Shown: piece after piece, positions 22,551 to 31,479 of the stretch | Layout of the letters: each line of letters opens with the position of its first letter | How positions within the stretch are numbered: the stretch's first letter is position 1 | From: Archangium gephyra | GTDB taxonomy: Bacteria; Myxococcota; Myxococcia; Myxococcales; Myxococcaceae | Length of the DNA stretch: 64,000 nucleotides | Reading direction: 5' to 3' | Assembly: GCF_001027285.1 (NCBI RefSeq) | Contig: NZ_CP011509.1 | Span: 1,806,501-1,870,500 of the forward strand | The notes under the pieces: model-generated | Seen by the model: only the letters and a program-made list of their open reading frames with translations | Databases searched by the model: none | What the model was told of the DNA's origin: nothing | Made by a program: the position numbers and the translations under genes

Positions 22551-23753
22551 ATGGCTCCGCAACCGCCCCCTCCGCCGCCCGAGTTGCCCCTTCAGAAGCA
22601 CCTGCGCCGCATGCTGGAGGCCCTCGCCGAGGGCCAGAAGCGCCACGCCCAATGGAAGGAGAGGTGGGAGCGCCAGCACGCCGAGGAGATGGAGCGCTGG
22701 GCGCAGCGGCACTCCGAGGGGGTGGAGAAGTGGGCGGAGCGGCAGTCCGAGGCGGTGGAGAAGTGGGCGGAGCGGCACGCCAAGGGGGTGGAGAAGTGGG
22801 CCCAGGGGGTGGAGAAGTGGGCGGAGCAGATGGGCTCGATGAGCGAGCGCATGGCGAAGAAGGAGCGCCGCAAGTGGGAGCGGCGCATGGCGCGCGAACA
22901 GCTGAAGGAGCAGCAGCGCGCGGCCCGGCGGCAGCGGGAGCTGGAGGAGGCCAACCCGCTGATGGGGTGGGTGTTCGCCCTGGCGGCGCTGGTGATGGCG
23001 GGGATGGCCGTGCTGAACGTCCACACGCTGTGGTGGCTCATCTTCGTGGCGCTGGGCATGGGGTCGGCGGCGGCGGGGATTCTGGGACGCGCCCGGCAGC
23101 ACCAGCTCCAGGCGGGGCAGAAGCAGGGCCTGGGCACGGGGGAGGAGGCGCGGGAGGAGGCCCCCGAGCGGCCCGTCGAGCCGGAGGCGCCCCGGCAGGC
23201 GGAGGATCCGAGGACGGCGCGGGTGGACGCGCTGTGCGACAAGCTGCTGGCGGAGCTGCGCGCGGGGCCGGGGGTGCTGCGGGAGGTGGTGCACCAGCCG
23301 GAGCAGACGGTGGAGGGGCTGCGCAAGAGCTGCCATGAGCTGGCGCGGCGGGAGCGGGAGCTGCGCGCGTTGAGCCCGCCCGAGGAGGAGCGCCGGCTGG
23401 AGGAGGAGCGCGCGCGGCTGGCAGCGCGGGTGGAGTCCGAGCGCGACGGGGTGGTGAAGGAGCGGCTGGAGAGCGCGTTGCGGCTGTTGGACGAGCAGCG
23501 CAAGCAGCGGGCGGAGCTGGCGACGGCGGCCTCGCGGCTGGAGGCCGAGCACATGCGCCTGTACTACACGCTGGAGAACCTCTACACGCAGGTGCTGCGG
23601 GTGCGCTCGGCGGACGCGGCGGGCGCGGACGTGGCGGGCGCGGGCCTGCGCCGCAGCGTGGAGCAGCTCGGCCTGGAGATGGACGCGGTGGCCGAGGCAC
23701 TGGAGGAGGTCCACCGCGACGCGCCTCCCCGGGAGCGGGTGCCGACCCGGTAG
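22551..23753 (+). CDS. Membrane protein with hendecad coiled-coil repeats, function unknown
   Basis: 400 aa, not recognised. Residues 1-12 are Pro-rich. Residues about 30-135 are a highly charged helix containing 11-residue repeats (SEGVEKWAERQ, SEAVEKWAERH, AKGVEKWA, QGVEKWAEQ), which fit a right-handed (hendecad) coiled coil. Two closely spaced membrane helices (VFALAALVMAGMAVLN and WLIFVALGMGSAAAGIL) make a hairpin near 145-185. The C-terminal ~200 residues are again coiled coil. Both long arms would be on the same side. The ATG has GGGAGA upstream. Confidence 0.75.
   Translation: MAPQPPPPPPELPLQKHLRRMLEALAEGQKRHAQWKERWERQHAEEMERWAQRHSEGVEKWAERQSEAVEKWAERHAKGVEKWAQGVEKWAEQMGSMSERMAKKERRKWERRMAREQLKEQQRAARRQRELEEANPLMGWVFALAALVMAGMAVLNVHTLWWLIFVALGMGSAAAGILGRARQHQLQAGQKQGLGTGEEAREEAPERPVEPEAPRQAEDPRTARVDALCDKLLAELRAGPGVLREVVHQPEQTVEGLRKSCHELARRERELRALSPPEEERRLEEERARLAARVESERDGVVKERLESALRLLDEQRKQRAELATAASRLEAEHMRLYYTLENLYTQVLRVRSADAAGADVAGAGLRRSVEQLGLEMDAVAEALEEVHRDAPPRERVPTR
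22713..22829. repeat. 33-bp tandem repeats within the hendecad protein gene
   Basis: Two full units (22713-22745, 22746-22778) and two shortened units (22779-22802, 22803-22829) share the core GTGGAGAAGTGGGC. They keep frame, so copy-number change would lengthen the coiled coil. Confidence 0.75.
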
Positions 23754-23846
23754 CGGCGGAGACGGTTTCCACCGGCGTGGACGGTCACGCCCCGCGGCTT
23801 CCCTCCGTGGCGGCGTTGGCCCGGCCTGTGCTCCGGGCCGGAGGTC

Positions 23847-24863
23847 ATGTCCGGACCTCATGACCGCTTCATCCGCTACGTGCTGGAGCACTCCAGGCGG
23901 GCCGCGGCCCTGCTGTACACGCTGCTGCCCCCGGGTCTCGCCGCGCGGGTGGACTGGTCCACCCTGAGAAGCCAGTCGACGGCCGTCGTGGACACGGCCA
24001 TCCGCGAGACGCGGAATGATCTGCTCTTCTCGGTCCGGCTGCGCGGCAGCGCACGGCCGGCCTTCATCCTCCTGGAGCACCAGTCCAGCGTGGATGGCCG
24101 CATGGCGGCACGCATGCTCGAGTACGTGTCGCGGCTGCTCCATCACTGGGAGCAACAGCACCCGTCCGGCGGGCCGCGGCCCCTCATCCTCCCGGTGGTG
24201 CTCTACCACGGGCCCCGAGGATGGACGGCGCCCCGGCGGTTCGAGGCGTTGTTGGGGGTTCCCCTGGCGCAGGCGCGGCGGGAGGGCTGGCTGAAACACC
24301 TGGTGCGCCTGGAGTACGTGCTGTTCGACCTGATGGCCCGGAGCGAGCGGGAGCTGAAGACACTCGCCTGCCCGCCGCTGGTGAGATTGGCCCTGGTGTT
24401 GCTGCGCCTGACCAGCACCCGGGAGCTGAACAGGCGCCTGATGCACCAGGTAGACCTGTTCAAGGAGGTGTACGGCTCACCCGAGGGAAGGAGGGAGTTG
24501 GATGCGGTCGTCTACTACCTCCAGGAGCGGGGGACGAAGACTACTGGAGAAGTCACCCGGCGGGTGTTAGCTTGCGTGATGCGGGAACAACGAGTGGAGG
24601 CACTGATGTGGACAGAGGGACAGCGGCTCCGGGCGGAAGGACGCAAGGTGGGGCGGGCGCAGGGACGGGCGGAGGGGCGTGCGGAGGGACTGGCCGAAGC
24701 GGTGCTTCGGATCCTCGCCGCCCGGGGCGTGCGCATGGGTGACAAGACCCGCCAGCGCATCCTGGGGTGTACGGACCTGGCCACGCTCGATCGCTGGTTC
24801 GAGCGGGCCTTGCACGCCAGGAGGCTCTCCGATGTGCTCAAGGAGCCGGGGACCTCCTCCTGA
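23847..24863 (+). CDS. Rpn family recombination-promoting nuclease / putative transposase (Transposase_31)
   Basis: 338 aa. The N-terminal PD-(D/E)XK nuclease domain shows the family pattern: HDRFIRYVLEH, ETRNDLLFSVRLRG, FILLEHQSS, then ILPVVLYHGPRGW. Rpn proteins of E. coli are DNA endonucleases that raise recombination and, in some cases, act against phage. A C-terminal Arg/Gly/Glu repeat tract (GRAQGRAEGRAEGLAEAVL) is typical. No inverted repeats or target duplications flank it, so it is not a mobile element here. The ATG at 23847 follows GGAGG closely (2 nt), so the start is not certain. Confidence 0.85.
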   Translation: MSGPHDRFIRYVLEHSRRAAALLYTLLPPGLAARVDWSTLRSQSTAVVDTAIRETRNDLLFSVRLRGSARPAFILLEHQSSVDGRMAARMLEYVSRLLHHWEQQHPSGGPRPLILPVVLYHGPRGWTAPRRFEALLGVPLAQARREGWLKHLVRLEYVLFDLMARSERELKTLACPPLVRLALVLLRLTSTRELNRRLMHQVDLFKEVYGSPEGRRELDAVVYYLQERGTKTTGEVTRRVLACVMREQRVEALMWTEGQRLRAEGRKVGRAQGRAEGRAEGLAEAVLRILAARGVRMGDKTRQRILGCTDLATLDRWFERALHARRLSDVLKEPGTSS

Positions 24864-24893
24864 CCCGGGCTCCCTGGATTCCTCCTGCTTCTC

Positions 24894-27131
24894 TCAGGGC
24901 AGCGGCGTACGCGTCGGGGTGAATCGCACCCCCGACGTCCCATTGCCGAGCTGCCCGTAGTAGTTGTCGCCCCACGCGCGCACGGTGCCGTCCGTGAGCA
25001 CCACCAGCGAGTGTTGATTGACGGCTCCCGCGCCCAGGGCCTTCACGTTCGTGAGCCCCTGCACCTGCTTGGGCGCGAAGCCAGGCTCGTACGTCCCGTC
25101 CTCGTTCTCACCCCAACCCCACACGGTGCCATCCCTGCGCAGCGCCAGCGTGGTGTGGTTCTCGGCCGAGAGGCCCACCACGTCCGTGAGCCCGGCTACC
25201 TGCACGGGGGTCCGTGAGATGTGCGGCCCATCGCCGGGCGTGTCGATGATATAGGCGCCCCAGTTCCACACGGTGCCGTCCTCGCGCAGCGCCACCGAGT
25301 GGCTGAGGCCCGCCGCGATGGCCTTCACCCCCGAGAGCCCCGTCACCCGCACCGGCACCGTCACGAGCTCCTCGTGCGCCGTCCCATCGCCGAGTTGGCC
25401 CACGCCGTTGTAGCCCCAGCCCCACACCGTGCCGTCCTTCTTCAGCGCCAGGAAGTGGGTGTGCCCCGCGGCGATGGCCACCACGTCCGTGAGCGCCTGC
25501 ACCTGGAAGGGCGTGCCACGGGTGCTGGGGTCGAAGAGTCCGTCGGCGAACGCGTGCTCCCACTGCCACACCGTACCGTCCGAACGCAGCGCCACCGCCT
25601 GATGGAAGACGGTCGCGAGGGCCACGATGCCCGAGAGCCCCGGCACCTGCACCGGCACCTGCATGGCCGGGGTGGCGGTGCCGGCGTAGAAGCTCCCCCA
25701 ACTCCACACGGTCCCATCTCCGCGCACCACCAGGTTGTGGTTGGGGCCGGCCGCGATGGCCAACACGCCCGAGAGCCCTGGCATCCGCACGGGTGAGGGC
25801 GAGAAGGGAAGCGTCTGGCCTTCGGGACGGACATTCCGGCCCCAGAGCCACACGTGTCCCTCCGTGTCCAACGCCAGCGAGTGCTCCCACCCCACCTCGA
25901 CGGACACCACGCCCGAGAGCCCGGGGACTTCCACGGGAGTGGCCTGCGACGTCTCGCCATTTCCGAGCCGTCCGGCCCGGTTCTCGCCCCAGCCCCACAC
26001 GGAGCCGTCCTCGCGCAGCACCAGGGAATGGGTGCCCCCCGCCGTGAGCCCGGCCACGTCCGTGAGGCCTGGCACCCGCGCGGGCGTGGCCCGGGAGAGG
26101 TCCGTCCCATCGCCGAGCTGGCCCTGGCTGTTGGTGCCCCAGCTCCACACCGTGCCGTCGCCGAGCTGCGCCAGGACGTGGCCTTGCGTGCTGGCGCTCA
26201 GCTCCACCACATCCGAGAGGCCCGGCACCTGCCCGGGCGTGGCCCGGGGCACCTTCGTCCCATCGCCGAGCTGGCCCTGGCTGTTGTCGCCCCAGGTCCA
26301 CACGGTGCCGTCCTGGCGCAGCGCCAGCGCGCTCCGGTGGCCGTCATCGATCGCCACCACGTCCGAGAGGCCCGGCACCTGCGCGGGTGTGGCGCGCGGG
26401 CTCGTCACCGTCCCATCGCCGGACTGGCCATCGCTGTTGTCACCCAGGGCCCACACGGTGCCGTCCTGGCGCAGCGCCAGGGTGAACCCCGCTCCGGCGG
26501 CCACCGTCACCACGCTCGTGAGGCCTGGCACCTGGCGCGGCTGGAGGAGCTCGGGCGAGGGCTGGCTTCCGAGCTGAAAGGAGGAGTTCGCTCCCCAGCC
26601 CCACACGGTTCCATCCTGGCGGACCACCAGCGAGTGGTTCCCGCCGGCCGAGATGGCCACCACCCCCGTGAGTCCGGGGACCTGTCCCGGCGTGAGCCGG
26701 GGGGAGGTCTTCGTTCCATTTCCGAGCTGGCCCGCTCCGTTGTTGCCCCAGGCCCACACGGTGCCGTCCTGGTGCAACGCCAGCGAGTGACTGCCACCGG
26801 CCGAGACGGCCACCACGTTCGTCAAACCCGTCACCTGCACCGGCGCGTAACGCGTGGCCTTCGTTCCGTCCCCGAGCTGGCCTTCACCGTTGGCGCCCCA
26901 GGCCCACACGGTGCCGTCCGCGCGCACCAGCAGGGAGTGGCCGTGGTTCGTGTCGAGCACCCGCCGGTTGACCGGCTTCTGGGTGGGCTCCTCGGTAGGA
27001 GTTTCCGGAGTGGGCGTTCCCGGGGTGGGCGTTTCCGGGGGAGGCCGCCCCCCACAGCCGGCCATCAACGAGACCCCGAGCAACACCCACAGCCAGGCAC
27101 TCCAAGCTCCACGACTCCGTTGCCGCATCAT
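24894..27131 (-). CDS. RCC1-repeat lipoprotein
   Basis: About 745 aa. The lipobox LMAGCGG is followed by a Pro/Thr/Glu linker (PTPGTPTPETPTEEPTQ). The rest is a long series of ~50-residue RCC1 (regulator of chromosome condensation) blades, each with DGTVWAWGxNxxGQLGDGT and HSLAL/HSLVV motifs; about 13-14 can be counted, enough for two seven-bladed propellers. Myxobacteria have many such surface propellers and their partners are unknown. The ATG pair at 27131/27128 follows GGAGGG. Confidence 0.88.
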   Translation of the reverse strand: MMRQRSRGAWSAWLWVLLGVSLMAGCGGRPPPETPTPGTPTPETPTEEPTQKPVNRRVLDTNHGHSLLVRADGTVWAWGANGEGQLGDGTKATRYAPVQVTGLTNVVAVSAGGSHSLALHQDGTVWAWGNNGAGQLGNGTKTSPRLTPGQVPGLTGVVAISAGGNHSLVVRQDGTVWGWGANSSFQLGSQPSPELLQPRQVPGLTSVVTVAAGAGFTLALRQDGTVWALGDNSDGQSGDGTVTSPRATPAQVPGLSDVVAIDDGHRSALALRQDGTVWTWGDNSQGQLGDGTKVPRATPGQVPGLSDVVELSASTQGHVLAQLGDGTVWSWGTNSQGQLGDGTDLSRATPARVPGLTDVAGLTAGGTHSLVLREDGSVWGWGENRAGRLGNGETSQATPVEVPGLSGVVSVEVGWEHSLALDTEGHVWLWGRNVRPEGQTLPFSPSPVRMPGLSGVLAIAAGPNHNLVVRGDGTVWSWGSFYAGTATPAMQVPVQVPGLSGIVALATVFHQAVALRSDGTVWQWEHAFADGLFDPSTRGTPFQVQALTDVVAIAAGHTHFLALKKDGTVWGWGYNGVGQLGDGTAHEELVTVPVRVTGLSGVKAIAAGLSHSVALREDGTVWNWGAYIIDTPGDGPHISRTPVQVAGLTDVVGLSAENHTTLALRRDGTVWGWGENEDGTYEPGFAPKQVQGLTNVKALGAGAVNQHSLVVLTDGTVRAWGDNYYGQLGNGTSGVRFTPTRTPLP

Positions 27132-27290
27132 CCCTCCGGGGGCATGCCACCACGTGGCTCCGGCGCCCAAGCAGCGGGCATGCCAGGAGCCGGCGTGCTC
27201 CAAGCTCCCGGAATCCGTGAGCCTCTCCGGTTGCCCACCGGGCGGGGTGACGTTTTGCGCGCCCCGGGTGACGATTTTCGGACGTGGGCC

Positions 27291-28703
27291 CTACTCGCTG
27301 GCCTGGGCCTGCGTGCGCGCGGGCGCCGGGGCCGACGGATTGGATATGCGCACCGTCTTGATGTTGAGGAACTCGAGCAGCCCGTGGCGCGCCAGCTCTC
27401 GCCCGTGGCCCGAGGCCTTCACGCCGCCGAAGGGCAGGCGAGGGTCACTCGCCACCATGCCGTTGACGGCCACCGTGCCGGCCTCCAGCCCGTCGATGAA
27501 GAAGCGTTGCTCGGCCTCGTCGCGCGTCCACACGCTGGCGCCCAGCCCATAGGGCGAGTCGTTGGCGATGCGCAGCGCGTCCCGGGCATCCTTCGCGCGG
27601 AAGAGCACGGCCACCGGGCCGAACATCTCCTCCATATACGCCGGAGAGCCCGGCGGAGGCTGGGCCAGCACCGTGGGTGGGTACCAGAAACCCGGCCCCG
27701 AGGGCTTGAGGCCCCCCAGCAGCAGCTTCGCCCCCGCGGCCACGCTGCGCTCCACCTGCTGGTGCAGCCCGTCGCGGATGCTCTCCAGGGCGAGCGGCCC
27801 CACCTCCGTCTTCGCCTCCAACGGGTCCCCCACCACGGCGCGGCGCATCCGCTCGAGGAAGCGGCGCTCGAACTCCTCATAGATGGGCTCGGTGGCGATG
27901 AAGCGCTTGGCGGCGATGCAGGACTGGCCGTTGTTGATGAGGCGGGCCTTCACCGCCGTCTCCACCGCCGCGTCCAGGTCCGCGCCCGGCAGCACCACGA
28001 AGGGATCACTCCCTCCCAGCTCCAGCACCACCTTCTTGAGCTGCCCGCCCGCGCGCTGCCCCACGTCCCGCCCGGCGCCCTCGCTGCCGGTGAGCGTCAC
28101 CGCGCGGATGCGCGGGTCTTCAATCAGCCGGCGCACCCCCGCCACGTCCACCAGCAGCGTCTGGAACACCCCCTGGGGGAAGCCCGCGCGCAGGAAGAGC
28201 TCCTCCAGCGCGAGCGCGCACTGGGGCACGTTGTGCGCGTGTTTGAGCAGCCCCACGTTGCCCGCCATGAGCGCGGGGGCGGCGAAGCGCACCACCTGCC
28301 AGAAGGGGAAGTTCCACGGCATGATGGCCAGCACTGGCCCCAGCGGCTGGTAGCGCACGAAGCTCTGGTCCGGCGCGGTGTCCACCGGCTCGTCCGCGAG
28401 GAAGCGCTCGGCGTTGCGCGCGTAGTAGTGGCAGGCCGTGGCGCACTTGCGGGCCTCGGCGCGCGCGGCCTCCAGCGGCTTGCCCATCTCCTGCGTCATC
28501 ATCCGCCCGTACGCGTCCGCCTCCGTCTCCAGCAGCTCCCCCGCCCGCTTCATCCACCCGGCGCGCTCGGCCAGCGGGGTGTGGCGAAAGGTGCGGAACG
28601 TCTCCTCGGCCCGCCGCAGCCGCGCCTCCACCTCGTCCGGCGTGTGGGGGGGAAAGGTGCGCAGCGTCCTACCGGTGGTGGGGTCGACGGTGGCGAAGCT
28701 CAT
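27291..28703 (-). CDS. NAD(P)-dependent aldehyde dehydrogenase, succinate-semialdehyde type
   Basis: 470 aa. Catalytic Cys lies in NNGQSCIAAKR and Glu in VVLELGGSDPF; PWNFPFWQVVRFAAPALMAGN and LLKHAHNVP match the Sad/YneI group of succinate-semialdehyde dehydrogenases. It would oxidise a short aldehyde to the acid. The ATG at 28703 is preceded by GGAGGAG at good spacing. It stands alone, with the RCC1 gene 159 bp downstream, so no pathway is indicated by neighbours. Confidence 0.9.
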   Translation of the reverse strand: MSFATVDPTTGRTLRTFPPHTPDEVEARLRRAEETFRTFRHTPLAERAGWMKRAGELLETEADAYGRMMTQEMGKPLEAARAEARKCATACHYYARNAERFLADEPVDTAPDQSFVRYQPLGPVLAIMPWNFPFWQVVRFAAPALMAGNVGLLKHAHNVPQCALALEELFLRAGFPQGVFQTLLVDVAGVRRLIEDPRIRAVTLTGSEGAGRDVGQRAGGQLKKVVLELGGSDPFVVLPGADLDAAVETAVKARLINNGQSCIAAKRFIATEPIYEEFERRFLERMRRAVVGDPLEAKTEVGPLALESIRDGLHQQVERSVAAGAKLLLGGLKPSGPGFWYPPTVLAQPPPGSPAYMEEMFGPVAVLFRAKDARDALRIANDSPYGLGASVWTRDEAEQRFFIDGLEAGTVAVNGMVASDPRLPFGGVKASGHGRELARHGLLEFLNIKTVRISNPSAPAPARTQAQASE

Positions 28704-29123
28704 GGGGCTCTCCTCCAAAAGGCGCGGAGTGTGGGCCCGGCTCCCCGAGGCTCACAAGCCACGTGTGCGGCCCCCGTTCACACCTTCACGCGGCTTTCCG
28801 GACAGCGGTGTCAGGGGACGGGCTTGTCCAGAGAGGACATGGCTGTCATGGTTGACGGCTCTTGCAGGATTTCTGATTCAGTCTTGAAGCATGAGTTTCA
28901 ACTTCGACGCGTTATGTCCGTCCCCTTTGAAAATCGGGCTTTCCTTTGTTTAATATAAGCGTCATGTTTCAGTGCTGACGGCACGTTCGTGAGGGCGTTC
29001 CAGTATTTTCGCGGGCTTGAGGGGTTGGCGCGGTTCCTGCTCTTTTTCCCGTGCAAGTGGGACCGGTGGAGTGGCAGCAACGTTGCTTCTCCGGCTCTGA
29101 AGAAACTCTTTTTTGAGGAACTC
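28704..29123. other. Non-coding gap between aldehyde dehydrogenase and lipase-like genes
   Basis: 420 bp, markedly AT-richer from about 28850 to 29120 than the flanks. It contains a σ70-type promoter for the downstream gene. The open frame from 28989 is only an upstream extension of the lipase frame and lacks a credible signal peptide, so I do not call a gene here. Confidence 0.6.
28927..28956 (+). promoter_or_regulatory. σ70-type promoter for the lipase-like lipoprotein gene
   Basis: TTGAAA (28927-28932) and TAATAT (28951-28956) with 18-bp spacing, or TTAATA with 17 bp. This would give a leader of about 160 nt. Confidence 0.5.
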
Positions 29124-30554
29124 ATGCGCTTCAATCTCCGCCACATCGTCCCGATTGCCCTGCTCTCGCTGGTGGGGTGCGGTGTTGAGACTCCCGTCTC
29201 CGAGACGTTGCCGGTCGCGGCCGAGGAGCTGGGTCAGGAGCAGTCGATGCTCCAGGCCTCCGACTGCCCGAGCTGCCTGGTGGGGACGGAGGGCGCGCGC
29301 TTCGTGAGCGGCTTCGAGCGCGAGAAGGTGGTGGACGACGTCTACCACTACCGCATCCGCCTGCGCGTGGGCGACACGGCCAACGACGTCATCACCCTGC
29401 ACCGCGTGGTGCGCGAGAAGGGCGCCTGGAAGCCGGTGCGCGCCCCCGAGTCCCTCTTCATGGTGCACGGCGACGCCTGGGACTTCCAGGCCGCCTTCAT
29501 GTCCAGCACGCTGTCGGCCGCGGTGGCGGACAACAAGTCCATCGCCGTGTACCTGGCGAAGAAGAACGTGGACGTGTGGGGCATCGACCTGCGCTGGACG
29601 CACGTGCCGCAGGGGACGCAGGACTTCTCCTTCATGAAGGAGTGGAACCTGGGCACGCACGCCCGGGACGTGGGCACGGGCCTGACGGTGGCGCGGGCGG
29701 TGCGCACGCTGACGGGCAGCGGCAACCAGAAGATGAACCTGCTGGGCTGGAGCCGCGGGGCGCTGGTGGCCTACGCCTACATGAACGCGGAGACGCAGCG
29801 GCCGCAGGGCCTGCGCCACGTGAGCGGCTTCATCCCGGTGGACATGGTGATGAAGTTCGGGCCGGAGGCCGAGCAGCAGCGCCAGTGGGCCTGCGTGCGC
29901 GCCACCGTGGGGGACATGGTGCTGCGCTCGGGGCGCTACGAGGGCAACCTGGCGGGGCCGGGCGCGGGCGTGGCCATCCAGTTGGTGGGGCAGGCGGCCA
30001 AGCATTTGCCGGACGAGCCCGCGCAGCTTCCGGGCATCGAGCTGCCGCCCATCACCTACCGGCAGCTGGGCGTCCTCGTGGGGGCGGCGACCTTCTCGCT
30101 CCTCACCAACGAGGCCTACGGCATCCAGCCCTCGGTGCCCTTCTACCACTTCTCCCAGGCCAAGGCGTTCTCCCCCATGGGCCTGCCCACGGAGCTCGCC
30201 AACGTGGAGGAGGAGGCGTTCTTCGACTTCCTCAGCTCCGCGCATCCCTACCAGAGCTTCACGGAGATGGTGGAGAGCGATCGCCTGCAGTGCGGCGATG
30301 AGAGCCTGCCGTATGACGACCACCTGTCCGAGGTGAAGGTGCCGGTGCTGTACGTGGGCGCCGCGGGCGGCTTCGGCGGCTATGGCGAGTACAGCGCGAA
30401 GCGCCTGGGCAGCAAGGACGTGAGCGTCCACCTGGTGCAGGAGAAGCCGGACGCGTCTCGCATCGCCGACTACGGCCACGCGGACCTGTTCCTGGACAAG
30501 GACGCGGACTCGGTCGTGTGGGAGCCCATCTACAAGTGGATGAAGAAGCACTGA
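29124..30554 (+). CDS. α/β hydrolase (lipase/esterase-like) lipoprotein
   Basis: 476 aa. The N-terminus MRFNLRHIVPIALLSLVGCG is a lipoprotein signal. The hydrolase fold shows FMVHGDAW (oxyanion region), a nucleophile elbow GWSRGAL (Ser), LYVGAAGGFGGYG and a C-terminal His in YGHADLF. Substrate is unknown; polyester or lipid hydrolysis fits similar secreted enzymes. The ATG at 29124 is chosen because the signal peptide starts there. It has its own σ70-type promoter and a canonical terminator, so it is a single-gene unit. Confidence 0.88.
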   Translation: MRFNLRHIVPIALLSLVGCGVETPVSETLPVAAEELGQEQSMLQASDCPSCLVGTEGARFVSGFEREKVVDDVYHYRIRLRVGDTANDVITLHRVVREKGAWKPVRAPESLFMVHGDAWDFQAAFMSSTLSAAVADNKSIAVYLAKKNVDVWGIDLRWTHVPQGTQDFSFMKEWNLGTHARDVGTGLTVARAVRTLTGSGNQKMNLLGWSRGALVAYAYMNAETQRPQGLRHVSGFIPVDMVMKFGPEAEQQRQWACVRATVGDMVLRSGRYEGNLAGPGAGVAIQLVGQAAKHLPDEPAQLPGIELPPITYRQLGVLVGAATFSLLTNEAYGIQPSVPFYHFSQAKAFSPMGLPTELANVEEEAFFDFLSSAHPYQSFTEMVESDRLQCGDESLPYDDHLSEVKVPVLYVGAAGGFGGYGEYSAKRLGSKDVSVHLVQEKPDASRIADYGHADLFLDKDADSVVWEPIYKWMKKH

Positions 30555-30584
30555 GCGTCGGGGCGTTGCCGTCGCCCTGGTGTC

Positions 30585-30618
30585 CGGGCCTCGCGGAGAC
30601 GCGGGGCCCGTTTTTTTT
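30585..30618 (+). terminator. Rho-independent terminator of the lipase-like gene
   Basis: CGGGCCTCGCG pairs with CGCGGGGCCCG (one G-U) across the loop GAGA, followed by eight T. It is a textbook intrinsic terminator 31 bp after the stop. Confidence 0.93.
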
Positions 30619-30690
30619 GGGCACCTGGGGGCGCCCCGGGGGGACTCCCCGCCCTTGCCCGGCTCCTTAGATTGTGAGCCCGCGCCCGGG

Positions 30691-31419
30691 ATGGTCCCGG
30701 GCCAGAGCGAGGCCTCCCCCGTGGTCGACAACATCTGGACCGAATTCGCCAGGAGCTACGACTCCATCTGCTCCCAGCTCAACTGCTACCGCCGCATGGC
30801 CGCCAAGGTCCTCCGCGACACCGAGGGCCGCAAGTACGTCATCGACGCCGGGTGTGGCACGGGGCTGTTGAGCCAGCCGCTCGTCGAGCGGGGCCACACG
30901 GTGGTGGGCTTCGACAACAACCCGGCGATGCTCGGGCTGGCGGTGGGCAAGCAGGCGCAGGCACCCGAGGAGGCGCGCCGGCGCTGGAAGGTGCTGGAGG
31001 GGGATGTGCGCACCTTCCCCCGCGAGGTGCCGGGCGAGGCGGACGCCGTGTTGCTCAACAACGTCCTCTTCTACGTGCGCGAGCCGGAGCAGGTGCTGCG
31101 CCAGTGCTTCGAGCACCTCAAGCCGGGCGGCGTGGTCATCGCCACCGGTCCCCGGCAGCGGCCGGACCTGCGCAAGGTGATGGTCAACTCCATCGAGGAG
31201 TGGAAGGCGGAGGGCCGCTGGGATGAGCCCCTGCGCGCCGCCACCACCTACCACGTGGACGTGACGCGCAGGCTCGTCACCGACCCCAATGAGATGGTCA
31301 CCTTCTTCGAGCCGGACGCGCTGGTGGACACGCTGCGGCGCCTGGGCTTCTCCCACGCGCTCGCGGCCGACAGCGACGACTACTACGGCGAGAACTACTA
31401 CGTTTGCATGGTGCGCTAG
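30691..31419 (+). CDS. Class I SAM-dependent methyltransferase
   Basis: 242 aa. Motif I is VIDAGCGTGLLS, followed by VVGFDNNPAML, the acidic strand GEADAVLLNNVLFYV and HLKPGGVVIATGP. This resembles ubiquinone/arsenite-type small-molecule methyltransferases, but the substrate is not evident. The open frame extends back over the terminator at 30618, so the start must lie after it: ATG 30691, or GTG 30720 just before VDNIWTEFARSYD. Confidence 0.88.
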   Translation: MVPGQSEASPVVDNIWTEFARSYDSICSQLNCYRRMAAKVLRDTEGRKYVIDAGCGTGLLSQPLVERGHTVVGFDNNPAMLGLAVGKQAQAPEEARRRWKVLEGDVRTFPREVPGEADAVLLNNVLFYVREPEQVLRQCFEHLKPGGVVIATGPRQRPDLRKVMVNSIEEWKAEGRWDEPLRAATTYHVDVTRRLVTDPNEMVTFFEPDALVDTLRRLGFSHALAADSDDYYGENYYVCMVR

Positions 31420-31479
31420 CCCACGCGGCCCGGACCGGGAGGGCGTCTCCTCTCCGGTCCACGGCCGGCGGGCCGTGCT

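Noticed and set aside
23847-24863. Transposon or insertion sequence around the Rpn gene
   Set aside because: No terminal inverted repeats or target duplications; the neighbours are unrelated chromosomal genes.
24894-26960. Regularly spaced DNA repeats in the RCC1 gene, considered as a CRISPR array
   Set aside because: The repeats are in frame, diverged, about 150 bp apart and encode protein blades.
27244-27285. Near-repeat GGTGACGTTTT / GGTGACGATTTT upstream of the RCC1 gene's downstream neighbour
   Set aside because: Short and imperfect, located near the 3' end of the aldehyde dehydrogenase gene and after no promoter; judged chance.
25854-28958. 1034-codon plus-strand open frame over the RCC1 and aldehyde dehydrogenase genes
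   Set aside because: Antisense shadow of repeated RCC1 blades; no domains.
28989-29123. N-terminal extension of the lipase-like protein
   Set aside because: It would bury the lipoprotein signal 45 residues inside the protein.
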